Positions 12,518 through 24,155 of a DNA stretch of 64,000 nt are shown here, one piece after another. Within the stretch, counting starts at the first letter, position 1. Each line of letters starts with the position of its first letter. The notes below the pieces were generated by a model. That model ran no database searches. It was not told the DNA's origin and was given only the letters and a program-made list of their open reading frames with translations. The stretch is from Hsuehochloa calcarea. Lineage: Eukaryota > Streptophyta > Magnoliopsida > Poales > Poaceae. The translations under genes were made by a program, and so were the position numbers. The stretch is taken from NCBI GenBank assembly GCA_036346395.1, contig CM070594.1:16711385-16775384 (forward strand), read 5' to 3'.

Positions 12518-12874
12518 AAGCCTTTTCCTACTCCCTGAGTAGTTACTCCTATTCCGTATCTCACAACGTAGAGAGTATCTTGCAACCGAGTATGTATGTG
12601 TAGTATACAGTATATAAGACCATCTAGGTGGTATTCACAATTTTCAGGGTGGTATGTACAAATTTTTAGACATACTCCTTTTAGTGCAAATATGAAGGTT
12701 TTACAAAATATGCTAAAAACTAAGGACTTTCTTGCAAATTTTTCATGTGGTTCGCATTGGAATATCTTATAATTAGTATATGAGTATACCCAAAGTGATA
12801 AAGGAGTATGTCAAGTTCTTTTAAGTGGTATATCGAGAGTGGGAGTAACTACACCCGGAGTAGAAAGTATTTAT

Positions 12875-12876
<2 letters not shown>

Positions 12877-12951
<75 letters not shown>
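12877..12951. repeat. (TA)n microsatellite
   Basis: Uninterrupted TA run of about 75 bp inside the same LTR. Apparent reading frames of alternating Tyr-Ile are artefacts of this run. Confidence 0.98.
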
Positions 12952-12955
<4 letters not shown>

Positions 12956-13400
12956 CAATCCCATAGCCCTTGACCAATTCTCAAATTTCAGCTCAAAGCC
13001 ACACCTCATTGCGCCCCGAAAAAACATAGGCGGTCAGACTGTGGCCGGTTGGACCGCCCACCTACACTTGAAAACACCCTCTCTGGATTTTTCAGTAAAG
13101 CTTTATCTTGTTTTAGGTCTAGTTTTCATTTCCAATGACATCTGGTGCAAACACACCATAAATATTCTCACACAAGTGTTTGATGAGCAATCCCCGAAAG
13201 CTCACACCGCCGGCCAAACCGCTCCACAGAGCCGGTCATACCGTCGGCCACCTGACAACAGATTTAAAATTGCGAACTCTCAGAATCAAACTCAAACTTC
13301 GACAATACGTGCACAACAAAGTTAAATACTCATCGCATACTATGGGTGACCTCCTCACGGGCCAGAATGGATGGGCCATCACTCGTTTTCATCGTCGAAC

Positions 13401-16400
13401 GATCCATCCATCCATTGATGATCTCTCCTCGATCTGGTAGTGGGTAGGCAAGGTTGACGTCTCGTATGTTCTGTGATCTGTATTTATGACACATACTTAC
13501 ACCTGATGGTAGTGTGCTCATAGGTCTAGATTAATTAGCTGGTTGGCAACGACAGATGGAGCTTTGGAGTTTGGCCAGATCGAGATTTGATCGATCTTGG
13601 GAAATTACCAGACAGTTTTCATGGTCATGTATGCGCAATGAGAGATGGTGTTCAGTCAACTTCAATCTATATATATATATATATATAGATGAAAAAATGC
13701 TCTAGATTATTTCGATTGGTAAAATTTGTAACTTAATTTTATCCCCTGACACTAGGTACTACGCTACCATACTACTATATGTGAAATGGAGGCATGCATG
13801 TGTAACAGTGATCAGGAATTGGTTCAGCATGTTATTGAAATTATCTGCAGATCATCTCCCTGAATCCCGACAGGAAAATAAATAAATAAATGAAGGAAGC
13901 AGTGATATATAATTGTACCTCTGCGCTGCGGCAAAATTTTGGCAATGCAATTCGGGCACAATTCAACTACTGTGTAATCGATATATCACATCATTACCTA
14001 GTGCCTAATTTCTTTCGGCCTCGGAAGGCATTCATACATCAGTGTCCACCAAGAATTTATTGTCACTTACTTTTAAAAGAAAAATCTTGTCACTTCGTAC
14101 GTAGAACCGTCACTAACAAACAGATCTACCTATTGGGAGAGAGAGAGAGAGAGAGAGAGGCTAAGTAAGTATTTAAATTAGGTAAACCTCGTTTAAGTCA
14201 AACCACAGATCAGGAAGAATGCATCACAACGCAAGAAGAGAATGATTCTTTTGAACAGCTAATAGTTAATTAAGCTCTGAGAAAACGCACGTACTACTTA
14301 TCCTTTTGGAGAAGGCCAGGCCACACCATGCATGGCGGGTGTCCATTCCACCAATATACGCGAGATTCGGCAAGCGAGACAACACCTTTACTCACCACAT
14401 CGATCGTGGATATAACGCTCGCCCAACCACACCAAGCATGGCCGTTTGTTTGGCAAAAGATTGGCCTGGAAAAATTACAGTCAATAAAAGAGAGCCAGAA
14501 TACATACTTTGGACATACTTTGGGCTGTTTAATCATATCTCACATTCGATGGTTCAAATATATATATGGATCTCAAGACATCGACCTGAGACCCAAAAAA
14601 AAAAACACATGTATATATACGTAGCAATCTTGCAGTGATCAGGCGACTGTATTTTCGGCCATTCCAGTTTGAACCCAGCGGCTTGAACGCCTGATCAATG
14701 GTTATTTCACCTTGCACTGCAGGAGATCCGGCCAAATCCGAGCTACACGATGGGTGAGTGGAGGTAGAGCCCACCTACCACCACAGCCCAAAAATGGTGT
14801 GCTGTGGCATGGAAAGGCAGCTGAGCACTAACCTAGCAGCTGAACAAGATGCTCTCACAATTGTGCACCACCAAAATTAACTGGTCGAAATGGGGGCTCT
14901 TGTGAGATCAGGCTCGAGCCAATAGTGGTGTACAACGATGTCATGATCTCTCGACGAATCCCTGTGCACAAGGTGGCTGATGTGCATCTCACAGGTGTCG
15001 GCATATCGTGGCTTTGTGGCTCTGAACAGTGCCAATTTGGAGAGGAGATCGAAAAGTTTTTTTTTTTGTTTGTGACAAAAAAATGGCCATGGTGCTGAGA
15101 TTTGGTGATGCACGAGGTGAGAGGAAACTTGCAGACGTCTTCGATGATGGATCGCATCACTTCGAGGACTCCATACGTAGTAAGATCATTGGGATTACGT
15201 CAGATCATTGGGAGCATGGTGTGAGTTTTTCTTAGATCGAACTTGGATGTCTGATGATTTTTTAAGGGGTGTTTATGTGTTTTAACATTAGTAAGATTTC
15301 CAGACCTTCTAGCTATATAGCCCAAGTAGTTCAAGGCCTGAATCCACCCTTATGCCGAAGAATGATTAACAAAAACTAAACACCTTGTACATTGGAGTGG
15401 CAGAGCCATGACTTGTAAGGAGTGTAATCGGAGTATATATAGACGGATATTGCTCATTTTGTATTCTATTTTTTTTTCAGAGTTGGAGTTGAACAAAGAT
15501 AGTGCTAGATACACATATGTCTATTCTTTATTCGCTCCGCAAATCTTCGGATCGGCCGGTCAGACGGACGGAAATTAAAGTATCCGCTCTGTTTGCGCCC
15601 TCGTAATTATACTCAGTGGGTCAACTGTAACCGAATAATTTACACCGGTTTCATCTCTTCTTACCGTTCATGGACTAATGCATAAATATGTATTAATTAA
15701 GGTTTAGGCTTCTTGTACCATAGATGAATTGTAAATGCCACCACATGTTATACATGATACGCCACTAACCTTGAGCTGCTGCTACGCGATGGCGGAGCCG
15801 GAGGTTGGACGGAACTTGCAGCCTTATATTCGCGCGCGGGCCTTTGAATCAAGGAAATGGTGTTAAATACCTGCAGTAGGCGGTAAAAGCTTATTCTTCG
15901 GCTCGTCGGTGATGAGGATGGTCAGCCGCCGAAGCAGCAGCAATGGTGGCTACCTCTGCCCTTGCCCAAAGACTAAGCAGTTCTGCATGGTTTGGCAGGG
16001 TAGCTACATAACGATTTCCAAACGAGCAGTGCTTCTATGGCCAGCATATACAACCTCAGAATATAGATTTGGAAAATACAAATGCTTAGGTAAAGTCCAT
16101 ACGATTTCCTCCTAGGATATATCACTCAAAACACACACTCGCGAGAGACAGAGAGGAACAATGCCGATAGCCCTCTCTCTCTCTCTCTCTCTCACAATGG
16201 GCCTTGTTGGGCCCAAGACATTACAGGTCAGAATCTAGACAACCTGCCACGTGTTCAATTTTTTTTTTCTTTACTAAAAGAGAAGCCGTTCATGCTCCAA
16301 ACAATTACACCATAGTTCAGGGCCTACTTTACTCTGGTAGCAGCAATAGTTTTGCATTCAGTTAAGGTCTATAATAGGTAGGACTTGCTTAGCTCGTTGC

Positions 16401-16458
16401 GGCCCAGGTCCATGAATTTTTGGTGTTATTATGATTAAGAACACAAACTACCTTGTTT
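13401..16458. other. Intergenic, no gene recognised
   Basis: Three simple repeats are clear: (AT)n at 13,664-13,688, (GA)n at 14,137-14,160 and (CT)n at 16,172-16,193. Short frames occur at 14,306-14,638 and 15,029-15,235, but they lack domains, promoter context or splice structure. No transposon termini were identified. Confidence 0.5.
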
Positions 16459-17178
16459 CGCTACTACGAAAAGGCTAATACTGGACGCTTTATCAACCGT
16501 ATGTATTACATGTAATCACAGACAGTTTTAGTTTACAGACCGTTTGTGTTACTGGCTACGCTAAAAATCGTCTGTGAAAATGTAATATCACAGACGGTTT
16601 TCAACATGAACCGTCCGTGACTTCCCGCTGTCTGTGATAATTTTATTTATTGTAGATCCGATCCTCACAGATCTGCCTTAAATTCCAACTCTGTTCTCGT
16701 TGCTGCTCCTAGAGGTGGGGCTTTGAGGCGATTTGGTGAAAGGAGACCGTAGATTTAGAAAGATAGTGATTATATATCTAGCTTGGTAATTTATTATTGA
16801 CTATCGATGGTTAGTGATTTGTTCCTTGCATTATATTCTAGACCTAGCTTGGTAAAGAGAGAATTGAAAATAGTTTAGATCTAACTTTTTGTGTTGTTTT
16901 ACAAGTGTTAGCTTCTTGCCATCAAAAGTTGGGTGGGTTGTCTATAATGTGTTCGTGATGAACAACCTAACCCTATGGTGCATGGCCGAAGTTTGAATTT
17001 TATTGGTGTTGTTGCCATTGATTACACACATATTACTGCACTCCTATTGTAATGTATTGCTGTTTTTTCAGTTCATTAGAAATACATATTTCAAATGACA
17101 TCAAAAGTTGCACCTATAGCATACTAATTAATTAATTAATTCAATATTTAACACTAAATTGTTATACATGTCGCATAG

Positions 17179-20100
17179 ATGGACCGAAGCTGGATCTACG
17201 CTGTTAACCGTGTGAGTGAAGAGTACATTAATGATATGTCTGCTTTTACAAGAGCTGCCGAGGAGGATATATTGAATAAGGGGGTGGAATATATGTACTG
17301 TCCATGCGTTGACTGCGAGAATACAAAGATGTCTTAGAACCGAGCGCAGATCAAAACACACTTGATTCGAAGGGGTTTCAAAAAGGGGTATACACGTTGG
17401 ACCAGTCACCGTGAAGAGTAGATTATACAAGAAGGTAGTAATAACGACATCACCGACAAAGTCAACGATATGCCGCTGAATGATGTCGATTGTAGTTCCG
17501 ATTCAGATAGGCTACACAATGACAATCTGGATCAGATGCTTCGCGATGCAGAAGGGAACTGTGATGAGAGGGAGTATGTTAAATTCCGGGGCTTGATGGA
17601 GGACTCGAAGAAACCTTTGTTCCTAGGCTACAAGTCGAATATACAAGGTTGTCATCCGTGCTTGAACTGCTAAAATTGAAGGCAAGCAACGATTGATCCG
17701 ATAAGAGTTTCACGTCGCTGTTAGGTCTCTTAGCGGACATACTTCTGGAAGGAAACAAGTTGCCCAAAACCACCTACAAAGCCAAGAAAACTCTTTGTCC
17801 ATTGGGAATGAAAGTAGAAAGAATACATGCATGTTCGAATAACTATATCCTCTACCGTATTGAGTATGCAAACATGCATGTATGTCCGGTGTGCAACGCA
17901 TCCCGATACAAGCGTAAGAATCAGTCAAATGATGGTGAGGGAATCGAGGTGAAGAAATGACTTCCTGCTAAGGTGGCATGGTATCTTCCTGTAATTCCTT
18001 GTTTGAAGCGGGTTTTTTGCGAACACAAAGGATGCAAAACTACTACATTGGCACTCGGAGGAGCGTAGGAATGACGAAAATGTAAGACACCCTGCTGATT
18101 CCGCCAATGGAGAAACATCGATAGGAGGTTTACAGACTTTGGTGCGGAACAGAGGAATATAAAGTTCGGATTGGGTACAGATGGAATGAATCCTTTCGGT
18201 AACATGAGCAGCCAACCTAGCACTTGGCCTGTGACTCTCTGTATCTACAACCTTCCTCCTTAGTTGTGTATGAAGTGGAAGTATATTTTGCTGTCGATAC
18301 TTATCCAAGGGCCGCAACAACCTAGGAATGATATTGATGTATACCTAGCACCATTGATGGAAGATCTAAAAATATTATGGATTGAAGGGGTATAGGTATG
18401 AGATGCATACAAATGAGAGAACTTCACTTTACGCTCCTTATTATTTTGCACCATAAATGATTATCCTGCCCTTGAAAATTTGTCGGACCAGAGTCCAAAA
18501 GGGGCCAAAGCCTGTATTCACTGCTTAGATAATACCGAGAGTGTGTGGTTGAATCACTCGCGCAAAACCGTACATACATCACCGTAGGTTCCTTCGGAGG
18601 GCTCACCCATATCGCAGGATGGGAAAACAATTCGACGGAGAGAATAAGGATAGTTCAGCTCTAAGGCATTTAAGCGAAAAAGAGGTCTATGATATGGTTA
18701 AGGATTTAGATGTTGTGCTAAAAAAGGGACGTAAATCGAGGACCCGTGAGAAGAACATCTGGAAGAAGAGATTAATATTTTGGTACTTACCTTATTAGGA
18801 GCACCTAGAAGTTCGCCACTGCATCGACGTCATGCACGTAGAGAAACATGTATGTAAATCGAGGACCCGTTAGTAGAACATTTGGAAGAAGAGATTAATA
18901 TTTTGGTACTTACCTTATTAGGAGCACCTAGAAGTTCACCACTGCATCGACGTCATGCACGTAGAGAAAAATGTATGTAACAGCTTGATTGGTCTCTTAC
19001 TGAACATTCATGACAAAACAAAGGATGATGTCAACACACGGCTTAACTTGGCTGATATGGATATCAGAACTAAGTTAGCACCAACAAAGACCGATAAAGG
19101 TGAACGTACCTTCCCCCCTGCTTGTTACACTCTGTCTAAGGCCGAGAGAACCGAACTGTGCCATTGCTTGCACGGTGTGAAAGTTTCATCCGGTTACTCC
19201 GCCAACATGAAGAAACTTGTTTCGATGGAAGATTTGAAGTTAATTAGCATGAAGTCTCATGATTTTCATGTGCTGATGACACAGATGCTCCCTGTTGCAA
19301 TTAGAAGTATTTTGCCGATCAAGGTCCGAGAGACAATCATGAGGTTGTGTTATTTCTTTAACAAAATTGCTCAAAAGGTCATCAATCCCGAAGGACTAGA
19401 TGATCTGCAGGACGAGGTAGTGACGACTCTATGTGATCTTGAGATGTATTTCCCTCCGCTGTTTTTCGATATCATGGTCCATCTCCTTGTTCACACTGTG
19501 AGGGAGATAAAGATGTGTGGGCCTGTGTTCCTACGTAGCATGTACCAGTTCGAGAGGTTCATGGGAATTCTCAAGTCCTATGTATGAAATCGATCTCGGC
19601 CGGAGGGCAACATCGTCGAAGGTGATGCAACCGAAGAGGTCATTGAGTTCTGTGTCGATTACATGGCTTAGGTCGAACCGATAGGTGTGCCTCGATCTCG
19701 CCATGAGGGGAGGCTCGAGGGTATCGGGACCATCAGAAGGAAAGCAATCACTCCAGATATGGATGCATATACTCAAGCCTATTTCACAGTCTTGCAACAC
19801 AAGACTGAATTGTTTCCGTATATCAACCAGCACTAGGATGCGCTTCGGCAACATAATCCAGAGCGACCGGATGTTTGGATCTCAAGACAACACAACAGTT
19901 GGTTCAACTAGTGGTTGAAGGAGCGACTCGCTAGGAGCTCGTCAAGTGATATGCTAACATGGTTGGCAAAAGGACCAATATTTATAGTTGTGACATGGCA
20001 AGGGTACAACATAAATAGGTACACATTCTACACGCATGCTCAGGATATAATTAGCACTAACTAGAACAACCGTGTCCACATAGATGCGTTCAGTACCAAT

Positions 20101-20596
20101 AGGCTAAGGAGCTCCTATTATGAGCTCATAAAGGAGATTTGAGAGCTTGACTACGTGCTTTTCAAGATTCCTCTATTTCGGTGCGCTCACTTTTTTCCAA
20201 ATAATGAATTCAACACAATTTCACTCCAATAGTTGGATCCATCTCCCACGATTGCAAAATCTCAAAGCAAGGCGGTCGACCTCTGGACCCACCGGTTGGA
20301 CCGATGAAGGTCGATAAGTACGGTGTCACTACCGTGGACCTCGAACGTGTCAGATACATAGACAAACCATTCGTATTCGCTAACCAAGTTGTTCAAGTCT
20401 TCCATGTAACCGACCAGGCAAATAATAAGCGCAACATAGTTCTTTATGGAAAAAGGAGGATTGTCCGAGTTGAGAATGTAGTGGATGAGGAAGAATACAA
20501 TCAATTTGACGAGTTACCTCATTTCAGAAATGACATAAGGGTCGAGGAAGACGTGACGAAACTAGCTATATACGCGTCGATCATCATGAAGGGCTA
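17179..20596 (+). pseudogene. CACTA TNP2/TNPD-like transposase, decayed
   Basis: The family's first gene encodes the transposase that cuts at CACTA ends. The start at 17179 follows a CATAG acceptor: MDRSWIYAVNRVSEEYIN plus a Cys pair (CPCVDC), the plant transposase-associated domain. Recognisable but frameshifted TNP2 segments follow (CPVCNASRYK near 17,890; CIHCLDNTESVWLNHSRK near 18,510). The best-preserved part is 18,955-19,587 (210 codons, with HVEKNVCNSLIGLLLNIHDK and FPPLFFDIMVHLLVHTVREI), the C-terminal transposase/DUF4218 region. A DUF4216-like piece at 20,304-20,596 ends in KLAIYASIIMKG. Many stops and frameshifts make it non-functional as it stands. Domain names are from memory. Confidence 0.85.
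18731..18976 (+). repeat. 123-bp tandem duplication within the transposase pseudogene
   Basis: GTAAATCGAGGACCCGT begins copies at 18,731 and 18,854; each runs to the GTAGAGAAA.ATGTATGTAA segment. The copies differ at only a few positions. The offset is 41 codons, so the duplication keeps the frame. Confidence 0.9.
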
Positions 20597-20914
20597 ATTA
20601 TTAAAGATTGAACAATGTGTGTACTGCATAAGGGTCGAGAATGTGTCATATGGCAAGTTCTACAATGTAAATTGAACTTGATTGGGATAAGATTGAACTT
20701 AATGGTATATGTGTGTATATATTCTAAATGGTTACTTTTAGTTCATTTGAGTTAATTGATTTGTACTGTGAAATGGATGTGCTTATTTCTGATATGAGAG
20801 TGAATTGGATGTATACATGTACTTGTTGTGTTTCTGCTTATTTCAGAGAGCATGGCTATCATTTCTGGAGGCTAGCCAATAAACAGAACTAGATTTACCA
20901 ATACAAAATAATAT

Positions 20915-21163
20915 CAGAGACGATTTTATCTACAAATCGTCTGTGATAATCTATTTAAAATGGTTTCATCTAAAAACCGCTGTGATACATAAGCTATCAC
21001 AGACGGTTCCTTAGAACAAGCCGTCTGTGATATATCGGATACCACAGACGGTTTCATTAACAAACCGTCTGTGATACACAATCTATCACAGACGATTATT
21101 TATTGGAACCGTTTGTGATATTATTTATCATAGATGGTTCTACTTTAGAACCGTCTGTGATGT
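20915..21163. repeat. Internal CACTA subterminal-repeat array
   Basis: About ten diverged CACAGACGGTT or AACCGTCTGTG units alternate in orientation, spaced 20-35 bp. Upstream sequence matches the family's 3' region. Downstream, a TATTTATA-like box and a CT-rich leader resemble the 5' side of a gene. Two elements appear to have been joined here within their arrays. Confidence 0.75.
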
Positions 21164-22152
21164 CCAACCCTATTTATATTCGGACTCTAGGGTTTGCCTA
21201 CGCCCCACTCAAATGATTAAGTTTCTCTAACTCTCCCTCCTCTTCCGAGCCCGTCGCCACCGTCCTCGACGCAACCTCTTCCTCGAGCCCGACGCGCCTC
21301 CTACCCGCCGCCTCCTCCCTGAGCACGAGCCACCACCTCCCCGAACCCAGCGCCCTCCTCCCCTGAGCTCGGTGAGTCTCCTCCCCTTCCCCGAGCACGC
21401 GTCACCTCGTCCTCCCCAGAGCCCAGTGCACCTCCCCTTCGATGCCGCGCCCTTCTGCTCCGGTACTCCATGCTCATCCTTCTCCTCGACGCCCAAAGGT
21501 AAACGATGCAATGTGATACAACTTGATACTGCTACTGGAATATATTTCAATATGGTGTGGTGGGCTTGAGATGAATGCTCTGTGATGATAGTAGTCTTAT
21601 ACTAAAATTATTTTGATAATCGAGTTTGAACTTGAGCTTTAATTGCAATGCTTACTACTGTTGATTAATCTTTAGCATTTAGTCTGTTACTTTCGGTTGA
21701 TTAATTGGTTGAACCTCCAGGTTCTGTGATCCTTAGCAATTCATAATACATGCTATTCTATCAGTTAATTGAGCTTATTGCTGAATTTGTTAAACTGTGA
21801 TATTGTCAGTTGATCAAGTTTTGTTGGCTGACTGGAGTGTTGTTTTGGTGATCATTTTGCTTTGATCTCCTGCTGTCCGAAAGTATTATCTGTTGTCTTT
21901 TGTTTAAAGATCCTATCAGAAGATAAGTAAAGAACTATTTTAGAGTTCAAAGTTTGAATTAATATCGTCAAATTCAATTAATGAAGAGTACATACTAAAG
22001 TAGCGAGAAGGCCAAGATTTAAATCTTGTGCAACTCTACAACTGAGAGCAATATCAAAATATTAAATCTTAGCTTTATACTGATTTCATTTATTCACATG
22101 ATATTTGTGTTGAGCATATTATTCCTTTTAAATGACTTGGAGGATTTATATG

Positions 22153-24010
22153 TGTGGATATCGTGGGGATATGTGCATGATCTTAGGATGATGAGTCAAT
22201 TGGTAATGGCGTTGTTGGTTTGTAAAATCTCGCATTTTGGAAAGGCTCTGTGTTATCAGTTACTGGTCGATCCGATCGCCAAGTCACGGTCGACGGGCCG
22301 TGGTGTGGCGATCGGCCGATCGGCAGCATTGCCGGTCCGATGACCACTGATTGATGATGGATTTTGGAGCTAGGCCAAAAATAGGTTGTGAAGGTATGAG
22401 AGGGGAGTCTCCTGGATGTGGTCAAATATTTTTTGGAGCTCCTAGTCAAAAGTTCTATTCATTTGAAAATTCCAGAGAGTTTCGGATTTTCAAGTTGAAA
22501 ATTTGGCTAAGTCATTTGGAGCGGTCGGACCGGCGTTATGAAATCGGTCGGACCGGCGTGAAATCGGTCCAACCGGTGTGTATGGCAGTCAGACCGGCTT
22601 CCACTTGAACTTCGGCCACTTTGGCATTGTTGTGTTTCGATTGTGTCTAGTGCATGAGTGTCAATGCTTTAATGTTGCATATTGCATTGTTGAGCTAATG
22701 TGGCTCAAGTTGTGAAGAACTTGTTCCCAGAGACGATTTCTTTGTCTATTGCTGTGCAGGTAGCTTACAGGTCAACGACGTCAACGGCGAGGAGGATCGG
22801 GACAAAGCTTGGAAAGCTGAGGTCCAGAACGATCACGGATACCGAGTGGAGTCGTGTGACTCAAGCATGGTGCAGAATAGACAAGATGGTTCGAACAGGC
22901 AGTTCGTTGCAGCTGGTTGGATCAAGCGGCGCAGGGGTCGGTGCAAGTGCCTTGGAGGTTCCGATGGGATTCGGACGGGAGAGACTTGCCGACATGATGA
23001 GAGCCGCTGATCAACCTACACGTGGTGAAGCAGTCGATTGCTTCAACAGATTTGTGTGTGTGTGTGTGTTTCATTTGTATTGGGCCTTAATGGGAGCCCA
23101 CTAGAAACCCTAGGCCTTCCTATAAATAGAAAGGGGGAGTTGGAAAAACCCTTCCAAGCATTCATTTGAGAAAACCCTAAGTTTTCTAGTGTTTGGAGAT
23201 GAGAGGAGAAACTTGGGTTTAGAGAGAGATTTATTTGTGTGCTATTTGATTGAGCTCTTGTCCTCCTTGAGGGAGTGGCTTTGACAAGCAACATCTTGAA
23301 TCAATCGATCTATGGATATTTGTTCAAGGATGAAGTCTCATATGTTTTCTTCTCTCTTTTGATGATTTTGGTGCTTCCTTGATCCGGTTGTTTTTGGTTG
23401 GTCTCTTGACCTCATTTACCTTGCTATGATGTGTGGGAATACTCCTAGAACCATCTAAATCTTCAATCCCCCACAAGCAAGTTTTGGATAAAGCTTTTCA
23501 TATTTATAGGTTTTGAACACTTCTCTGGTGAAACCTAAAGAGATCAATTCTTTGAAGTGGATCTGGACGATCGTCGCTAGGAATAGGTCCCAGATATCCT
23601 TAGGGAGGTGTGCTCCAAGTTTGGTCAAGTTTCATTGGTTGAATCAAAAGTTGCACCAATTTTCGTTTTGGATTTGGGCATTGTGCGTTGCTCTATCGAC
23701 TAAATCGGTCCGACCGATTTTATCTGCGTCGATCGATCGCCACCATTCGGACCGCCATTTGTCGCCGGTCGATCACACCTTTTTCGATCGCCATTTTGCC
23801 GACGGTCGACCGTCCAAAGAGATCAATTCTCCATTGTTGAATCTTGAGTTTAAGGGGGAAATCGGATTCAGCACAAGGCTTCCTCTGTGTATTTACTGAT
23901 CTTCTTGGCTTTCTTAGCTATTGAAGAATAGTGCGTGTTGAATTTGATTAAGGCGAAAAATCAAGAAAGCGTCTATTCACCCCCCTCTAGTCGCCTTTCC
24001 GGTCCCTACA
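22153..24010 (+). mobile_element. Solo LTR nested in the CACTA block
   Basis: The right end is CCTTTCCGGTCCCTACA at 24,010, with the preceding phrase TCTATTCACCCCCCTCTAG typical of these LTRs. The pentamer ATATG follows at 24,011-24,015 and also precedes TGTGG at 22,148-22,152, giving a TG...CA LTR with a 5-bp target duplication. An alternative ATATG at 22,169 would start the LTR at 22,174. A TATAAATA box lies at 23,121. GGTCGGACCGG phrases occur near 22,520 and 23,705. No primer site, gag or pol is present. Orientation is opposite to the relative at 10.8-13.4 kb. Confidence 0.7.
23121..23128 (+). promoter_or_regulatory. LTR TATA box
   Basis: TATAAATA preceded by a C-rich stretch, about 970 bp into the LTR. 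It is the probable retroelement core promoter. Confidence 0.6.
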
Positions 24011-24155
24011 ATATGTTTATATGTCATTGTATTGGTCCTAATTTCTTCCCTACATATCCCAATTATTTATTAATTGGTGTATATACCCATACACATAGAG
24101 ATTGAATCAAATGATAATATGTTCATGCGTATCAGAGCTTCTATTTCTTGTGAAG

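Larger units (their letters stand above)
10779..13400 (-). mobile_element. Long LTR (probably solo), minus orientation
   Basis: The left edge reads TTGGACCGAGGAGGC followed by GAGGGTTGAATAGGC. This is the same LTR-end phrase as at 39,841 and, in the opposite orientation, at 24,010. Its interior at 12,418-12,465, read on the minus strand, matches the LTR at 22,680-22,730 (GTTGCAT...CTAATGTGG.TCAAGTTGTGAAGAACTTGT). GGTC-GACCGG-type phrases near 13,030 match 22,520. No primer-binding site flanks the left edge, so a solo LTR is likely. The right limit is inferred from the spacing in the relative. Confidence 0.6.

Noticed and set aside
12394..13027. Two frames encoding long Tyr-Ile runs
   Set aside because: Translation of TA microsatellites.
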